From an uncultured Prevotella sp. (lineage in GTDB: Bacteria > Bacteroidota > Bacteroidia > Bacteroidales > Bacteroidaceae), in the NCBI GenBank assembly GCA_946548065.1, contig CAMNPM010000018.1, positions 1 to 44,847 on the forward strand: a DNA stretch of 44,847 nt, given 5' to 3'. Numbering within the stretch: position 1 is the stretch's first letter; every line of letters begins with the position of its first letter. The position numbers were made by a program, and so were the translations under genes. This document shows positions 14,805 to 25,593 of the stretch, piece after piece. A model generated the notes under the pieces. It did no database searches. It saw only the letters and a list, made by a program, of their open reading frames with translations, and had not been told where the DNA came from.

Positions 14805-16940
14805 ATGCTGATTTTAACGTCATATTTCCCGATTACCAGCCCAACGCTCATCTTTTTTGTTGTGCTGCTGATTATTCTGTTTGCCCCCATCATCATGGGC
14901 AAGCTCCGCATTCCGCACATCATCGGAATGGTGCTGGCAGGTATGGTAATAGGTGAGCATGGACTCGACATCCTGGTGCGCGACTCGTCGTTCGAACTCT
15001 TCGGCAAGGTGGGACTGCTCTATATCATGTTTCTTGCGGGCCTCGAGATGGACTTGGAGAGCGTAAAGAAGAACTCGCGCAATTTTCTCATCTTCGGACT
15101 GTTCACCTGCCTGATACCGTTTCTGCTGACCTATCTGATGTCGCGCCTGATGATAGGCTACGGACACACGGCGTCGTTCCTGCTGGGGTGCATCATGGCC
15201 TCCAACACGCTGATAGCCTATCCTATTATCTCGCGCTACGGACTGCAGCGCGACTCAAGCGTGATGCTCAGCGTGGGTTCCTCCATGCTGTCGCTATTCC
15301 TGGCACTGCTGATGCTGGCGGCACTGTCGGCAGCATACGACGAGGATACGGGCATACTTTTCTGGCTCCTCTTCTTGTTGAAGTTCGCGGCATTCCTGGC
15401 CCTGCTTGTGTGGAGCATCCCCAGGGTGGCGCGCTACTTCCTGCGGCGCTATTCCGATGCTGTCATGCAGTACATTTTTGTGCTGTCGGTGATGTTCCTG
15501 TCGGCAGCTCTTTCTGAAGCCATAGGGGTTGAAGGCATCGTGGGGGCCTTCCTCTCCGGCCTGATTCTCAACAGGTATATACCCCATGTGTCGTCGCTCA
15601 TGAACCGCATCGAGTTTATAGGCAATGCGCTCTTCATACCCTACTTCCTCATTGGTGTGGGCATGCTCATCAACGTGCGCTCGCTGTTCGACGGCTGGCA
15701 CATGCTGTGGATTGTTACCCTGATAGCCATCTTCGGCACCTTCGGCAAGGCTGTGGCAGCCTATCTCTCCAGCCTGTTGTTCCATCTGCCCAAGCGAGCC
15801 GGCAACATGATGTTCGGACTCACCTGTGCGCATGCGGCGGGAGCTATTGCAATGGTGATGGTGGGCATGCACCTGCAGGTTAGCCCAGGGGTCTATCTGG
15901 TCAACGATGAGATACTCAACGGTGTTGTCATCATGATACTCATCACCTGTATCATCTCCACCCTGGTGACGCAGCATGCCTCTGAGCAGATTATCCTGGC
16001 CAACCGCGAGCACAGTGTTGATTCCTTCCATCTTTCAGCAGCCGACGACGAGAAGATCATGCTTTGCGTGAAGTATCCGGAGATTGCCCCCCAGTTGCTC
16101 GAGCTGGCCATCATGGTGCGCAACGAAAAGTTGAATCGCGGTTTGGTGGCCCTCAACGTAGTTTACGACGACCATCAGGAAGCCACCCATCGCGAACAGG
16201 GGCTGCAGTTGCTCGAGCGTCTGGCGCAGCGAGCAGTAGCCAACGATATACGCCTCGAGACGCAGGTGAGGCTGGCAACGAATATAGCCAACGGCATCAA
16301 GCATGCCTTCCGCGAGTTTGGCGCCTCTGAGATTATCATGGGCATGCACGTCCATACGGATGTCAACGCCAAGTTCTGGGGCGAGTTTATACAGAGCCTG
16401 TACAACGGACTCAACCGGCAGATCGTGCTCACCCGCTTCGTGCAGCCGCTGAACACGCTGAGGCGCATCCAGGTGGTGGTGCCTTCAAGAGCCGAGTATG
16501 AGCCGGGCTTCCATCGGTGGCTCGAACGACTGAGCCGTATGGCCAGCAATCTCGACTGCCGCATCCAGTTTCATGGGCGCAACGAGTCGCTCGCCCTCAT
16601 CCGTCAATATGTTAACAACCACCATTCCAGCGTTCGTGCCGAATATACCTATATGGCCCATTGGAACGAGCTGCCTAAGCTGGCGGCAACTATCCAGGAT
16701 GACCATATGTTCGTCGTCATCAATGCCCGCAAAGGCACCATCTCGTACAAGAGTGCCCTCGAGCGACTGCCCAATGAGCTGCAGCAGCATTTCTCAGGGA
16801 AGAACCTGATGATCATCTTCCCTGACCAGTATGGCGAGGCCAAGGAAGAGAGCATGACCTTCACCGCAGCCCAGCATCAAGAAGAGAGCAGCGTGTATGA
16901 CGCTATTGCGGGATGGATTAATAGGAAAAGAAAATCGTAA
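14805..16940 (+). CDS. CPA2-family cation/proton antiporter (KefB/NapA-like), 711 aa
   Basis: Start at 14805 ([13 protein letters not shown]) is chosen because the promoter box at 14789-14796 lies inside the longer frame that opens at 14700. Residues about 10-395 hold some 12 membrane segments of the Na+/H+ exchanger domain, with family motifs such as [34 protein letters not shown] and [17 protein letters not shown]. The rest (about 420-711) is a cytosolic region resembling tandem USP-type (universal stress protein) domains, in place of the RCK domain of KefB. It should exchange Na+ or K+ for H+ at the inner membrane. Ion choice cannot be read from the sequence. A LolD-like gene follows after 11 bases. 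Confidence 0.87.
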   Translation: MLILTSYFPITSPTLIFFVVLLIILFAPIIMGKLRIPHIIGMVLAGMVIGEHGLDILVRDSSFELFGKVGLLYIMFLAGLEMDLESVKKNSRNFLIFGLFTCLIPFLLTYLMSRLMIGYGHTASFLLGCIMASNTLIAYPIISRYGLQRDSSVMLSVGSSMLSLFLALLMLAALSAAYDEDTGILFWLLFLLKFAAFLALLVWSIPRVARYFLRRYSDAVMQYIFVLSVMFLSAALSEAIGVEGIVGAFLSGLILNRYIPHVSSLMNRIEFIGNALFIPYFLIGVGMLINVRSLFDGWHMLWIVTLIAIFGTFGKAVAAYLSSLLFHLPKRAGNMMFGLTCAHAAGAIAMVMVGMHLQVSPGVYLVNDEILNGVVIMILITCIISTLVTQHASEQIILANREHSVDSFHLSAADDEKIMLCVKYPEIAPQLLELAIMVRNEKLNRGLVALNVVYDDHQEATHREQGLQLLERLAQRAVANDIRLETQVRLATNIANGIKHAFREFGASEIIMGMHVHTDVNAKFWGEFIQSLYNGLNRQIVLTRFVQPLNTLRRIQVVVPSRAEYEPGFHRWLERLSRMASNLDCRIQFHGRNESLALIRQYVNNHHSSVRAEYTYMAHWNELPKLAATIQDDHMFVVINARKGTISYKSALERLPNELQQHFSGKNLMIIFPDQYGEAKEESMTFTAAQHQEESSVYDAIAGWINRKRKS

Positions 16941-16951
16941 AGTGTAAATAT

Positions 16952-17689
16952 ATGATAGATATCAAAGGAATTACAAAGAGTTTCGGTTCATTGGAAGTGC
17001 TGAAGGGCATAGACCTCCATATAGACAAAGGTGAGATAGTGAGTATCGTTGGCCCCAGCGGAGCGGGCAAGACCACACTGCTGCAGATAATAGGCAGTCT
17101 GGACAAGCCGGACAGCGGTTCTGTTATCGTTGACGGCATCGATACCACAAGACTGTCAAGCAAGCGCCTGTCCGACTTCCGCAACCGTCATATTGGCTTT
17201 GTGTTCCAGTTCCATCAGCTCTTGCCAGAGTTTACGGCCATTGAGAATATCATGATACCCGCCTACATTGCCGGCGTGTCGCCAAAGGCTGCCCGTCAGC
17301 GAGCCGAGGAGCTGCTGGGCTTTATGGGAATGAGCGACCGCGCGCACCACAAGCCCAACGAGCTGAGCGGCGGCGAGAAACAGCGTGTGGCGGTGGCCCG
17401 TGCGCTGGTCAACAATCCGGCTGTCATCCTGGGCGACGAGCCAAGCGGATCGCTCGACTCCAAGAACAGAGAGGAGCTCTACCAGCTGTTTTTCGACTTG
17501 CGCAGCCAGTATGGGCAGACGTTTGTAATAGTGACTCATGATGAGGGCTTGGCAAACATTACAGACCGCACTATCAAGATGCGCGACGGATTGCTGGAGG
17601 CTGAAAAGGCAGAAATGGCCGAAGGGATAGAAGAGGCTATAAATAGGAAAGAAGAAAATAAAAAGGATAATGAAACAGAAATAATATGA
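16952..17689 (+). CDS. ABC transporter ATP-binding protein, LolD/MacB type
   Basis: The 245-residue ATPase shows Walker A GPSGAGKT (34-41), Q-loop in [14 protein letters not shown], signature [15 protein letters not shown], Walker [13 protein letters not shown] and the switch His in IVTHD. The phrase [17 protein letters not shown] is characteristic of the LolD/MacB/FtsE group, which act with FtsX-like permeases in lipoprotein release or mechanotransmission. No LolC/E-type permease is adjacent. A Glu/Lys-rich tail of about 25 residues follows the fold. It starts 11 bases after the antiporter and its TGA overlaps the ATG of the fused importer (ATGA), so translation is probably coupled. LolD itself is a reasonable but unproven name. 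Confidence 0.85.
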   Translation: MIDIKGITKSFGSLEVLKGIDLHIDKGEIVSIVGPSGAGKTTLLQIIGSLDKPDSGSVIVDGIDTTRLSSKRLSDFRNRHIGFVFQFHQLLPEFTAIENIMIPAYIAGVSPKAARQRAEELLGFMGMSDRAHHKPNELSGGEKQRVAVARALVNNPAVILGDEPSGSLDSKNREELYQLFFDLRSQYGQTFVIVTHDEGLANITDRTIKMRDGLLEAEKAEMAEGIEEAINRKEENKKDNETEII

Positions 17690-20463
17690 TCCTGACATTT
17701 TGCGCCATTATGATGCTGACGGGCTGCACGTCGCTGAGTGATAGCTTTTACAACAACCTGATAGCGGAGAATCGCTACAAGATGATTCTTGACGGCTTGC
17801 AGGTGACGCTCGTTATCACGTTTTTCGCTACTGTTTTGGGTACGCTGCTCGGCGGGCTTGTATGCTGGATGCGCATGAGCCGACGGGCATGGCTGCGACA
17901 GGTGGCCAAGGTATATATCGACTTGATGCGAGGTACGCCCGTGCTGGTGCTGCTCATGCTGATGTACTATGTGGTGATGGCTCCACTCGACACGACGGGT
18001 ATCGTGGTGGCCATCGTCACTTTTGCCATGAATACGGCAGCCTATATCAGTGAGATGCTGCGCACCACCATTCAGGGCATCGACCGCGGACAGACGGAGG
18101 CGGGGCTTGCACTGGGCTTTACCCCGAGGCAGACATTCTTCAAGATTGTGCTGCCGCAAGTGGTCAGGGCGGTGATGCCCGTCTATCAGGGCGAAGTGGT
18201 CAGCCTGCTGAAGGGAACGAGCATCGTGGGCTATATCGCCGTGGCCGACATGACGCGCGCCTCCGACCTGATACGCTCGCGCACGTTCGATGCCTTCTTC
18301 CCGCTCATCCTAACGGCCGTCATCTACTTCCTCATGGCGTGGCTCATCGGGCTGCTGCTCCAGTCGTTAGTCGAGCGGAAGCGCGTGAAGGCCGCCGCCG
18401 CAGCCGTGTCGCTGCTGATAGCGGGAATGCTGTGCTACGTGCCTGCGCTGCAGACTGACGACAGTTCATCCGCCGCCGCTTTCTCCGCCTCCGCGCCCTC
18501 TGCCGCCGTTGATTCTGTCGCCTCCCCGTCGGGCATGTCGCCCCTCTTCAAGGCTCTGGAAGGCAAGCGCGTGGTAGTAATAATCGGCACTATACAGGAC
18601 ATTGCCATTACCAAGATGGCTCCCGATGCCAACATAATGCGCGTAGCTACAATTACCGATATGTTGGCAACCTTGGAAAATGGCAAAGCGGATGTGGCGA
18701 GCGATGAGAGCCTGACGCTGGATTTCAACAAAGAGCTGGCCAGCAAGGTGGACACTATGGGTGCCGGTCTGGAGACTATTCCCGTCGGTGTCGTTTTCAG
18801 AAAGGACAACACCGAGCTGCAGCAGGACTTCAACCACTTTTTGGCCGAGATACGCAGCGACAGTACCTATCAGAGAATCTACAGCCAGTGGCAACAAGCC
18901 GAAGACCCCGAAGCAATTGACATTCCCCAGCGGCGGGGCACGGGGCGCACCCTGCGCGTGGCTATCAATGCTTCCATGCCGCCGTTCAGTTTCTTCAAAA
19001 ATGGAGAACTGTCCGGACTGGAACCCGCCCTGCTGACGGAATGGGCCAACCGCCGCAACTGGAAACTGGAGTTTCTCGTCATGGACTTTGCCGCACTTAT
19101 TCCCGCCGTGCAGGCAGGAAAGGCTGACGTGGCTGTGGGGGATATCAGCATCACCGAGGAACGAACGAAAGAGGTACTCTTCTCCGACGCCTATATCGAG
19201 TCGCACACCGTGCTGATTACACGAAAGGGAGAACTGGGGATACTGACAGCTCAAACCGACCCTGTGGCCCTCCCGGACGAGGGGGAGTCTGGGTGGCTCT
19301 GGGTTGGAGTAGCTCTGCTCGCTATAATAATAGGTGGTGGCACATGGTTCTTCTTCCGCCGCCGCACCACCTTACAAACCAATATTCCCTCCGGTCTGGA
19401 GGGGCAGGGGGTGACTGTTTCCCACCTCAGCAAGCGCTACGGCTCGTTCGACGTGCTGCACGATATCACTGTTGACATCCATCGTGGCGAGGTCATCTCC
19501 ATCATCGGCCCCTCAGGTACGGGCAAGAGTACTTTCCTGCGATGTCTGAACCTGCTGGAGCAACCCAGCGGCGGCAGCATCGTAGTCGATGGGGAGGATA
19601 TCCTCGCCCAAGGCTACTCCGTCAACAGACTGCGCCAGAAGATGGGCATGGTGTTCCAGTCGTTCAACCTGTTCGAGCACAAGACCGTGCTGGAGAACGT
19701 CATCTTTGCGCCCTGTCAGCTGCTCCACCAGCCGGAGGAGGAAGTACGCAGTGAGGGACTCGCCCTGCTGCGCAAGGTGGGACTGGCCGAGAAGGCCGAT
19801 GTCTATCCGTCGAGCCTTTCCGGCGGTCAGAAGCAGCGTGTAGCCATCGCCCGCGCACTGGCTATGAAGCCTTCGGTCATCCTCTTCGACGAGCCTACAT
19901 CGGCTCTCGATCCGACGATGGTAGGCGAGGTGCTCAGCGTTATCCGCCAACTGGCCCAGGAGGGCATGACGATGCTCATCGTCACCCACGAGATGAAGTT
20001 TGCCCACGATGTCTCGACGCGAATCTTCTTCATGTACGACGGCTATATCCACGAAGACGGCTCGCCCGAACAGATATTCGAGAACCCCGTGCATAGTGCC
20101 ACCAAGGCCTTCATCCAGCGCATACGCAAGGAGGTGTTCGAGATTGGCGGCCCCGACTTCGACTTCCTCGGCATGCACTCGGCCGTCAGTGCCTTCTGCC
20201 ATAAGTACGGCATCCCTGAGAAGGAAGAGAAGGCCCAGCAGCTGATTGACAAGATGCTCGACGGCGCGATGGCACCCTACCGCCCCATCACCGTACGCAT
20301 CACTCATAGTGAGCAGTCGCTCGTCACCGCCCTCGACTTTATGGTAGAGAAGATGACAGCCACGCCGCTCACCGATGACCACCGTCGCGAACTCTCCGCT
20401 CAGTGCCGCGAGGTGATAGAGGAGCCGACCAAGCGCGGCTTCCGAGTGAAGCTGATCATATAG
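17686..20463 (+). CDS. Single-chain polar amino-acid ABC importer (permease + binding domain + ATPase), 925 aa
   Basis: Domains in order: a short N-terminus containing LTGC; a His/Glu/Gln-type permease (about 30-230) with the [21 protein letters not shown] coupling motif; a membrane helix (about 238-256); an Ala/Ser-rich linker; a periplasmic binding domain (about 287-515); another helix (536-557); an ATPase (576-815) with Walker [10 protein letters not shown] (608-616), LSGGQKQ (711-717) and Walker B VILFDEPT (731-738); and an unrecognised C-terminal 105 residues. Topology is consistent: binding domain outside, ATPase inside. The binding domain appears permuted: the family's second half ([17 protein letters not shown] to YQRIYSQW) comes before its first half ([17 protein letters not shown] to [15 protein letters not shown]). 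It should import a polar amino acid; the ligand is unknown. Its start overlaps the upstream stop (ATGA). Confidence 0.88.
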   Translation: MILTFCAIMMLTGCTSLSDSFYNNLIAENRYKMILDGLQVTLVITFFATVLGTLLGGLVCWMRMSRRAWLRQVAKVYIDLMRGTPVLVLLMLMYYVVMAPLDTTGIVVAIVTFAMNTAAYISEMLRTTIQGIDRGQTEAGLALGFTPRQTFFKIVLPQVVRAVMPVYQGEVVSLLKGTSIVGYIAVADMTRASDLIRSRTFDAFFPLILTAVIYFLMAWLIGLLLQSLVERKRVKAAAAAVSLLIAGMLCYVPALQTDDSSSAAAFSASAPSAAVDSVASPSGMSPLFKALEGKRVVVIIGTIQDIAITKMAPDANIMRVATITDMLATLENGKADVASDESLTLDFNKELASKVDTMGAGLETIPVGVVFRKDNTELQQDFNHFLAEIRSDSTYQRIYSQWQQAEDPEAIDIPQRRGTGRTLRVAINASMPPFSFFKNGELSGLEPALLTEWANRRNWKLEFLVMDFAALIPAVQAGKADVAVGDISITEERTKEVLFSDAYIESHTVLITRKGELGILTAQTDPVALPDEGESGWLWVGVALLAIIIGGGTWFFFRRRTTLQTNIPSGLEGQGVTVSHLSKRYGSFDVLHDITVDIHRGEVISIIGPSGTGKSTFLRCLNLLEQPSGGSIVVDGEDILAQGYSVNRLRQKMGMVFQSFNLFEHKTVLENVIFAPCQLLHQPEEEVRSEGLALLRKVGLAEKADVYPSSLSGGQKQRVAIARALAMKPSVILFDEPTSALDPTMVGEVLSVIRQLAQEGMTMLIVTHEMKFAHDVSTRIFFMYDGYIHEDGSPEQIFENPVHSATKAFIQRIRKEVFEIGGPDFDFLGMHSAVSAFCHKYGIPEKEEKAQQLIDKMLDGAMAPYRPITVRITHSEQSLVTALDFMVEKMTATPLTDDHRRELSAQCREVIEEPTKRGFRVKLII

Positions 20464-20523
20464 TTTTATAAACTATTCTGGCTCAGCGGAATCGGGTGTC
20501 GCGGACTGACAAGTCTTGGAGGA

Positions 20524-20562
20524 AAAGAGAAAAGTGGCTGTCATCCAGTCACTTTTCTCTTT
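20524..20562. terminator. Bidirectional terminator between the importer and tRNA-Val
   Basis: A perfect 13-bp stem (AAAGAGAAAAGTG with its complement) encloses a 13-base loop, with T-rich flanks on both sides. It lies between the converging fused importer and the tRNA-Val/tRNA-Leu unit and can serve both. Confidence 0.82.
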
Positions 20563-20564
20563 AG

Positions 20565-20638
20565 TGTCGACACTTGGACTCGAACCAAGGACCCCCACCA
20601 TGTCAAGGTGATACTCTAACCAGCTGAGCTATGCCGAC
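20565..20638 (-). tRNA. tRNA-Val (GAC)
   Basis: On the minus strand the 74 bases fold fully: acceptor GTCGGCA with TGTCGAC, D-arm GCTC...GAGT, anticodon loop TTGACAT with anticodon GAC, T-arm CTTGG-TTCGAGT-CCAAG and discriminator A. No CCA is encoded. It follows tRNA-Leu by 6 bases and shares its promoter. Confidence 0.95.
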
Positions 20639-20644
20639 CTTTAG

Positions 20645-20726
20645 TGCGCCTGACAGGACTCGAACCTGCACATCGTGAGATACTAGATCCTAAGTCTAGC
20701 GCGTCTACCAATTCCGCCACAGGCGC
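20645..20726 (-). tRNA. tRNA-Leu (TAG)
   Basis: On the minus strand the 82 bases fold as a class II tRNA: acceptor GCGCCTG with CAGGCGC, D-arm with GGAATTGGTAGACGC typical of Leu, anticodon loop CTTAGGA with anticodon TAG, a variable arm, T-loop TTCGAGT and discriminator A. No CCA is encoded. Confidence 0.95.
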
Positions 20727-20769
20727 GAAATCAACTGAGTCAATTCCCTCATCAGGCGATTTGCGGCTG

Positions 20770-20777
20770 CAAAGGTA
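20770..20777 (-). promoter_or_regulatory. Promoter -7 box for tRNA-Leu/tRNA-Val
   Basis: CAAAGGTA on the plus strand (TACCTTTG on the minus), 43 bases before the tRNA-Leu 5' end. The sequence context GCGGCTGCAAAGGTA is almost the same as at the tRNA-Met promoter (1593-1608). Confidence 0.75.
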
Positions 20778-20839
20778 CACAGAAAAAATGAAAATAGAGA
20801 AATGATAGTTGAAAAAATTGCCTGTAGTACCGATTTTTT

Positions 20840-21922
20840 TTAATTTGTTAAGATTTCGCGCGCTTTCTCGATGATGGGGTCGATACTTTGAGCCACAGCC
20901 TCATCGGTGAGAGCCGCCACCACATCGGGGGCGATGCCAAACTCGGTCTGCTGCTTCCGCGCATCGTACATCGGACAGGCAGAGAAACGCACATTCCACC
21001 CGTTGGGCAGCGAGTTGTTGAAGGGCATTCCAGATCCTCCGCCCGTATGGTCACCAACGAGCCGTACGTTTGGCAGCTCGTGCATCCATACGGCAAAGGA
21101 GTTGGCTGCACTGAAGACGCTGCGGTTGGTGAGCACACAGACTCCCTTGTGCCAGCGTATGTTGCTTGAGGGTTCGAGATACTGGGGCTCAAGGCTTGAG
21201 AAATCGTTGTGGCCGCTGCCAGTCTTGTGCTGCATGTAGCCAACGAGTGTCTTCTGGTGGACAAAGCGTCCGGCCAGCAGTTCGGCGGTGGTGAGGTCAC
21301 CCCCGGTGTTGTTGCGTATGTCGATGATAAGCCCACGACAGAGTGCCAGATATGACAACGCTTCGTCAAGGTTGCCCTCGCCGATAGGTACGGAGAAAGA
21401 CTCGCAGCGCAAGTAGCCGATGTTGTCGTCGAGCACACGGAACTGGAGGCCTGACGATATTCTATAGTCAGTGCCCATATATCGGCGTTCCAGTGTGTCG
21501 CTGAAGTTTTTAGGAAAGGCCTCGTGCCAGGACCAGTAGCGTCCATAATCCATTGCATTCGACAGGTTGACGTGTCCGTCGCGCAGTTCAGCCAGCATAT
21601 CGCAGCACACCTCGAAAAGCTGGGCGCTGTTCATCTTGTCGCTTATGCGTACCTTATATTTATTATATACTTCCTGCCAGTCGAGCCCGTATTCATGTTG
21701 CTTGTAGTCGAAGAAGCAGTAGTGCTCGTCAATGATGCTCCACAGCATCTCGAAGTTGCCGGATGGCGTATTGGGCCGCTCTTCTGAGTCGATGCAGCTT
21801 GTTAATGTGAACACGGAGGCACACAGACACAGCGTTAATGGGATACAACACACTGCCAGCCATCTATGAATCAGACTCAGTCTCTCTCTGTCTCTGTGGT
21901 GAAATAAGATGTTGCAAGTCAT
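20840..21922 (-). CDS. S41-family (tricorn/CtpA-like) serine peptidase lipoprotein
   Basis: The 360-residue protein has a basic n-region, a hydrophobic stretch and LTSC with C43 as probable lipidation site. A small helical domain (about 55-125) with the S41 phrase [14 protein letters not shown] follows. The peptidase core has [21 protein letters not shown] (199-210) and the probable nucleophile S271 in [13 protein letters not shown], then [12 protein letters not shown]. No PDZ domain is evident between them. It should cleave peptides or proteins in the periplasm or at the outer membrane. The start overlaps the stop of the DUF3316 gene (ATGA on the minus strand), so the two are translationally coupled and probably share the parC promoter. 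Confidence 0.85.
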   Translation of the reverse strand: MTCNILFHHRDRERLSLIHRWLAVCCIPLTLCLCASVFTLTSCIDSEERPNTPSGNFEMLWSIIDEHYCFFDYKQHEYGLDWQEVYNKYKVRISDKMNSAQLFEVCCDMLAELRDGHVNLSNAMDYGRYWSWHEAFPKNFSDTLERRYMGTDYRISSGLQFRVLDDNIGYLRCESFSVPIGEGNLDEALSYLALCRGLIIDIRNNTGGDLTTAELLAGRFVHQKTLVGYMQHKTGSGHNDFSSLEPQYLEPSSNIRWHKGVCVLTNRSVFSAANSFAVWMHELPNVRLVGDHTGGGSGMPFNNSLPNGWNVRFSACPMYDARKQQTEFGIAPDVVAALTDEAVAQSIDPIIEKAREILTN

Positions 21923-22788
21923 AGTGAACGGGGGATAATGGAGAATCGTTTGGTGATTCCAATGAGTATTCGGTGAGTGTAGACATGCTGGCGCAGGTTG
22001 TTGACCTTGGCCTGCTGCATATTGCCGAGATACCCCAGCTGTAGTGTCAGCCTAGGACTGAGGGAAGCATCGATGCTAATCATGTGGCGCCACTCAGGAG
22101 CCGAGACGAAGGTGGTAGGCACCACGTTGTGGTCATAGTTGCCGCGCGAGAAAATCTCGTAGTACGACTGTCCGTAGTTGGGGAAGAACATGACGCCGAC
22201 GAGCGGCAGTGTCAGTTCGTAGCGGGCTGTGAAAGAGCGGTGCCAGAGCTTGAAGTGGTAGGTAGCAGCCCCTGTGGGCATGATGTTGAGATGAGCGCGG
22301 GCTTGAACGGGGTTGTTGCCGTTGGAGGTGTTGTAGATGAATCCCAGTGTGGCGTTCAGCATGCCTCCGGCCTGTAGCTTCAGCTTGTTGTCGAACAGCT
22401 GCCAGGAGTAGAGCCGCCCCCAGTAGAAGTTGTATGCGCCCTCTATTTCTTTCTTCGATTTTACGCGGTCTTTGACAAATGAGATATTGCCCTCATGCTC
22501 CATGATGGTGGCCCAGCGGCTACTGGGACGCTGCCGTTCAACGGTGCCAAGAAACGAGAAGCCTATTCCAGAAAAGTGCTCTTGCGACAGATAGGTGTCA
22601 AGGACACGTGTGCCGCCCACTCCTATCATGGTGCTGCGGGTGATAATCTTGGCTTGTGGCTCGTTGGATGCAGACTCAATCAGGACTTGTGGCTCGTGGG
22701 TGGCAGATTCCTGGCTATGGCCCGACAGAGGGATAAGCCAACATGTTACAGCCATCATCAGGCAAATCAAAATGCGGTTATTCTTCAT
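21919..22788 (-). CDS. DUF3316 family exported protein
   Basis: The 289-residue protein has a signal peptide ([22 protein letters not shown], cleaved near HSQ). The mature part has the pattern of DUF3316, a Bacteroidota family of probable outer-membrane or surface proteins: [20 protein letters not shown], the alternating-strand [24 protein letters not shown], and a C-terminus [18 protein letters not shown]. Alternating hydrophobic residues suggest a beta barrel. The function is unknown. It overlaps the end of parC by 11 bases and the start of the S41 peptidase by 4, giving a tight parC-DUF3316-S41 unit. Confidence 0.8.
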   Translation of the reverse strand: MKNNRILICLMMAVTCWLIPLSGHSQESATHEPQVLIESASNEPQAKIITRSTMIGVGGTRVLDTYLSQEHFSGIGFSFLGTVERQRPSSRWATIMEHEGNISFVKDRVKSKKEIEGAYNFYWGRLYSWQLFDNKLKLQAGGMLNATLGFIYNTSNGNNPVQARAHLNIMPTGAATYHFKLWHRSFTARYELTLPLVGVMFFPNYGQSYYEIFSRGNYDHNVVPTTFVSAPEWRHMISIDASLSPRLTLQLGYLGNMQQAKVNNLRQHVYTHRILIGITKRFSIIPRSL

Positions 22789-25477
22789 CGTTAGGAAAGA
22801 GGCTTAATTGTCCGGTTAGTTCGTCAAGAACCTGCTGTTGGCTTTTGCCGGCATCGGGATCCAGATTCTCTGGCTCCTCGTCGTCAGTCTCAGCCTCTTC
22901 CTCGGGTTCTGGCTGGCGCAGGGGCTCCAGTTCCTCGATACGTTCCAGTTGGAAAGTGGTGAGTCGCTTGCCCTTGGCCTTGAAGCCTTTGACGCTGATG
23001 AACTGTTCGACGTCAATCTCCTCTTGTCCGCGGAAGGCATCGTTGCCGCCGTAGACTACCAGCAGGCGTGGGAAGGGTGTGTCGGTGAGCAGCAGCTGCT
23101 GTGAGTTGGCATTCTCACCCAGATAGTTTTGCTTGCGCTTCGAGGCCTCCATTAAGAATCGCTTGACGTAGGGATATCCCTGGTTGTCTGCGTCATAGAG
23201 TACACAGCTCCACACCTTGTTGGCTTTGTATTTCTCTAATCTGGCAATGTTGTCCTCAAAATGTACGTTGGCATCGAACCCTGTGAGATAGTATTCTCCG
23301 TTGTTCAGGATGACCAGTATCTGGTCGCCATCGTTAAACTCGCCCAGCAGTTGTCCGTGCTCATCGTAGTTCAGACGGTTGACATCGGGGTCGTACCATA
23401 CTTTCCTGCCGCCCAGGGTGCTGTGTCCGTGACTCTTTAGGCCAATGCGGTGAATCTGGTTCTTCGTCAGCAGGTTTCCCTTAGCTGCGCGTCCCTTGAT
23501 AAGGATTTCCGAGAAGTCCTTGTCGAAGAAAATCTTCTTGATTTTGGGGGCTGGGTCGAGCGTGACCTTGATGACCTCGGCCTCACCGTTGGGGTTGGCA
23601 GTGAAGTAAAGAACGCGCGAGCCCTTGGTACCTGCCGTGATGTCGTATTCGCGGTCGCGGGTGATGGCTGGCACGTTGAATCGCTTGATGTAGTAGTAGC
23701 CCTTCGGTCCGTCGCGGTAGACGGCATTGTAGATGGTGCGTTGGTCGTTCTTCTTGTAGACTCCCAGCCAGAGGATGTTCTTGCCCACAAACAGCTTGTC
23801 GGCCACGCGTACCACCTTGAACTTACCGTCGCGGTAGAAGATGATGATGTCGTCGATGTCGGAGCAGTTGCATACAAACTCGTCCTTCTTCAGCCCCGTG
23901 CCGATGAATCCGTCGTTGCGGTTGATATACAGTTTCTGGTTGGCCTCCACCACCTTGGTTGCCTCGATGGTGTCGAAGTTGCGAATCTCCGTCAGGCGGG
24001 GATGGTCTTTGCCGTATTTGTCTTTGAGAAAGCGGAACCACTTGGCAGTCACCTCCACCAGGTTGGCCAGGTCGCGGTCTATCTCCTCTATCTCGGCCTT
24101 GATGCGGGCCATCAGCTCGTCGGCCTTGTCCTTGTTGAACTTCAGGATGCGCTGCATCTTGATTTCCAGCAGGCGCAGGATGTCGTCCTTGGTCACCTCG
24201 CGTACCATCTGCGGATAGTAGGGCGTCAGTCGCTCGTCAATGTGTTCGCAGACGCTGTCGATGTCGGGGGCTTGTTCAAACTTCTTGTCCTTATAGATGC
24301 GTTCCTCGATAAATATCTTCTCCAGTGAGGCGAAGTGGAGTTGTTCCAGCAGCTCGTTCTTGCGTATCTCCAGCTCCTGTCGGATGAGGTCCTTAGTGCG
24401 GTCTACCGAGTGGCGAAGCACGTCGCTGATGGTGAGGAACTGTGGCTTGTTGTCCTCGATGACGCAGCAGTTGGGCGAGATGTTGATCTCGCAGTCGGAG
24501 AAGGCATAGAGGGCATCCAGCGTCTTGTCCGACGAGACTCCTGGGGTCAGCTGTACCTGTATCTCCACCTTGGCGGCTGTGAGGTCCTCCACATGGCGGG
24601 CCTTGATCTTGCCTTTTTCTATCGCCTTCAGGATACTGTCGATTATGGTTTCTGTGGTCTTCGAGAAGGGGATTTCGCGGATGACCAGCGTCTTAGGGTC
24701 CATCTTCTCAATCTTGGCGCGCACCTTCAGCACACCGCCGCGCTGGCCGTCGTTGTATTTCGACACGTCTATTGAGCCGCCCGTGGGGAAGTCGGGATAG
24801 AGCTGGAAGGGCTCGTCGTGCAGATAGCTGATGGCAGCATCGCAGATTTCCACGAAGTTGTGTGGCAGTATCTTCGACGACAGACCCACCGCAATGCCTT
24901 CGGCTCCCTGGGCCAGCAGCAGCGGATACTTGACGGGCAGGGTGATGGGTTCCTTGTTGCGCCCGTCGTATGACATCTGCCATTCGGTGGTCTTGGGGTT
25001 GAACACGGTGTCGAGGGCGAACTTCGACAGTCGGGCCTCGATGTATCGGGGCGCGGCAGCCTTGTTGCCCGTCAGTATGTTGCCCCAGTTGCCCTGCGTG
25101 TCGATGAGCAGGTCTTTCTGCCCCATCTGCACCAGGGCGTCGCCGATGGAGGCATCGCCGTGGGGGTGAAACTGCATCGTATGTCCCACAATGTTGGCCA
25201 CCTTGTTGTATCGACCGTCATCCATTCGTTTCATCGAGTGGAGGATGCGCCGCTGAACGGGCTTCAGACCATCCTCGATATGTGGTACGGCCCGCTCCAG
25301 AATGACGTACGAAGCGTAGTCGAGAAACCAGTTCTGGTACATTCCGCTGAGGTGGTGTACCGCTGCTGCATCAAAGCGGTTCACGGGTTTGTAGTCAGAG
25401 TGGGCTTCGGTGCTTTCTGAAAACTCTCCGCCCTCTGCACCCTCTGGGTTGTTGATGTCCTTTATTTCGTCATCCAT
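22778..25477 (-). CDS. parC: DNA topoisomerase IV subunit A (GyrA/ParC family)
   Basis: The 899-residue protein starts with an acidic 30-residue head and then the GyrA/ParC breakage-reunion domain: [46 protein letters not shown], and the catalytic tyrosine Y145 in [14 protein letters not shown] coiled-coil tower follows (about 380-500). The C-terminal beta-propeller region (about 530-800) lacks a GyrA box that I can see, which favours ParC over GyrA; the acidic C-terminal 60 residues ([16 protein letters not shown]) are disordered. With ParE it should decatenate daughter chromosomes. At the place of GyrA Ser83 (directly after HPHGD) this protein has Ala109. parE is not in the window. It has its own minus-strand promoter at 25503-25510. 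Confidence 0.9.
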   Translation of the reverse strand: MDDEIKDINNPEGAEGGEFSESTEAHSDYKPVNRFDAAAVHHLSGMYQNWFLDYASYVILERAVPHIEDGLKPVQRRILHSMKRMDDGRYNKVANIVGHTMQFHPHGDASIGDALVQMGQKDLLIDTQGNWGNILTGNKAAAPRYIEARLSKFALDTVFNPKTTEWQMSYDGRNKEPITLPVKYPLLLAQGAEGIAVGLSSKILPHNFVEICDAAISYLHDEPFQLYPDFPTGGSIDVSKYNDGQRGGVLKVRAKIEKMDPKTLVIREIPFSKTTETIIDSILKAIEKGKIKARHVEDLTAAKVEIQVQLTPGVSSDKTLDALYAFSDCEINISPNCCVIEDNKPQFLTISDVLRHSVDRTKDLIRQELEIRKNELLEQLHFASLEKIFIEERIYKDKKFEQAPDIDSVCEHIDERLTPYYPQMVREVTKDDILRLLEIKMQRILKFNKDKADELMARIKAEIEEIDRDLANLVEVTAKWFRFLKDKYGKDHPRLTEIRNFDTIEATKVVEANQKLYINRNDGFIGTGLKKDEFVCNCSDIDDIIIFYRDGKFKVVRVADKLFVGKNILWLGVYKKNDQRTIYNAVYRDGPKGYYYIKRFNVPAITRDREYDITAGTKGSRVLYFTANPNGEAEVIKVTLDPAPKIKKIFFDKDFSEILIKGRAAKGNLLTKNQIHRIGLKSHGHSTLGGRKVWYDPDVNRLNYDEHGQLLGEFNDGDQILVILNNGEYYLTGFDANVHFEDNIARLEKYKANKVWSCVLYDADNQGYPYVKRFLMEASKRKQNYLGENANSQQLLLTDTPFPRLLVVYGGNDAFRGQEEIDVEQFISVKGFKAKGKRLTTFQLERIEELEPLRQPEPEEEAETDDEEPENLDPDAGKSQQQVLDELTGQLSLFPNDEE

Positions 25478-25502
25478 ATGTGCTTTTTATTAAATAATGT
25501 TG

Positions 25503-25510
25503 CAAAGATA
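25503..25510 (-). promoter_or_regulatory. Promoter -7 box for parC-DUF3316-S41
   Basis: CAAAGATA on the plus strand, TATCTTTG on the minus. The parC ATG is 25 bases downstream. Confidence 0.7.
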
Positions 25511-25520
25511 CTAAATTATT

Positions 25521-25548
25521 ATGAATTATGAATTATGAATTATGAATT
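25521..25548. repeat. Heptamer tandem repeat (ATGAATT x4) over the glyS -33 region
   Basis: Four exact copies of ATGAATT ending 6 bases before the TACCTTTG box of glyS, so the array replaces any -33 element. It also separates the divergent parC and glyS promoters. Confidence 0.9.
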
Positions 25549-25554
25549 TTTTAG

Positions 25555-25562
25555 TACCTTTG
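25555..25562 (+). promoter_or_regulatory. Promoter -7 box for glyS
   Basis: TACCTTTG, 31 bases before the ATG at 25594. Confidence 0.75.
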
Positions 25563-25593
25563 CAGCCATAATTTCGAAATTATTAAAGTATTT

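Noticed and set aside
17686..17727. Lipoprotein signal at the start of the fused importer (LTGC)
   Set aside because: The Cys is followed closely by a permease whose N-terminus should be cytosolic; lipidation here is possible but not supported, so it is noted only as an oddity.
23450..24328. 292-residue frame opposite parC
   Set aside because: Shadow of parC codon use; low-complexity Val/Leu/Asp-rich translation.
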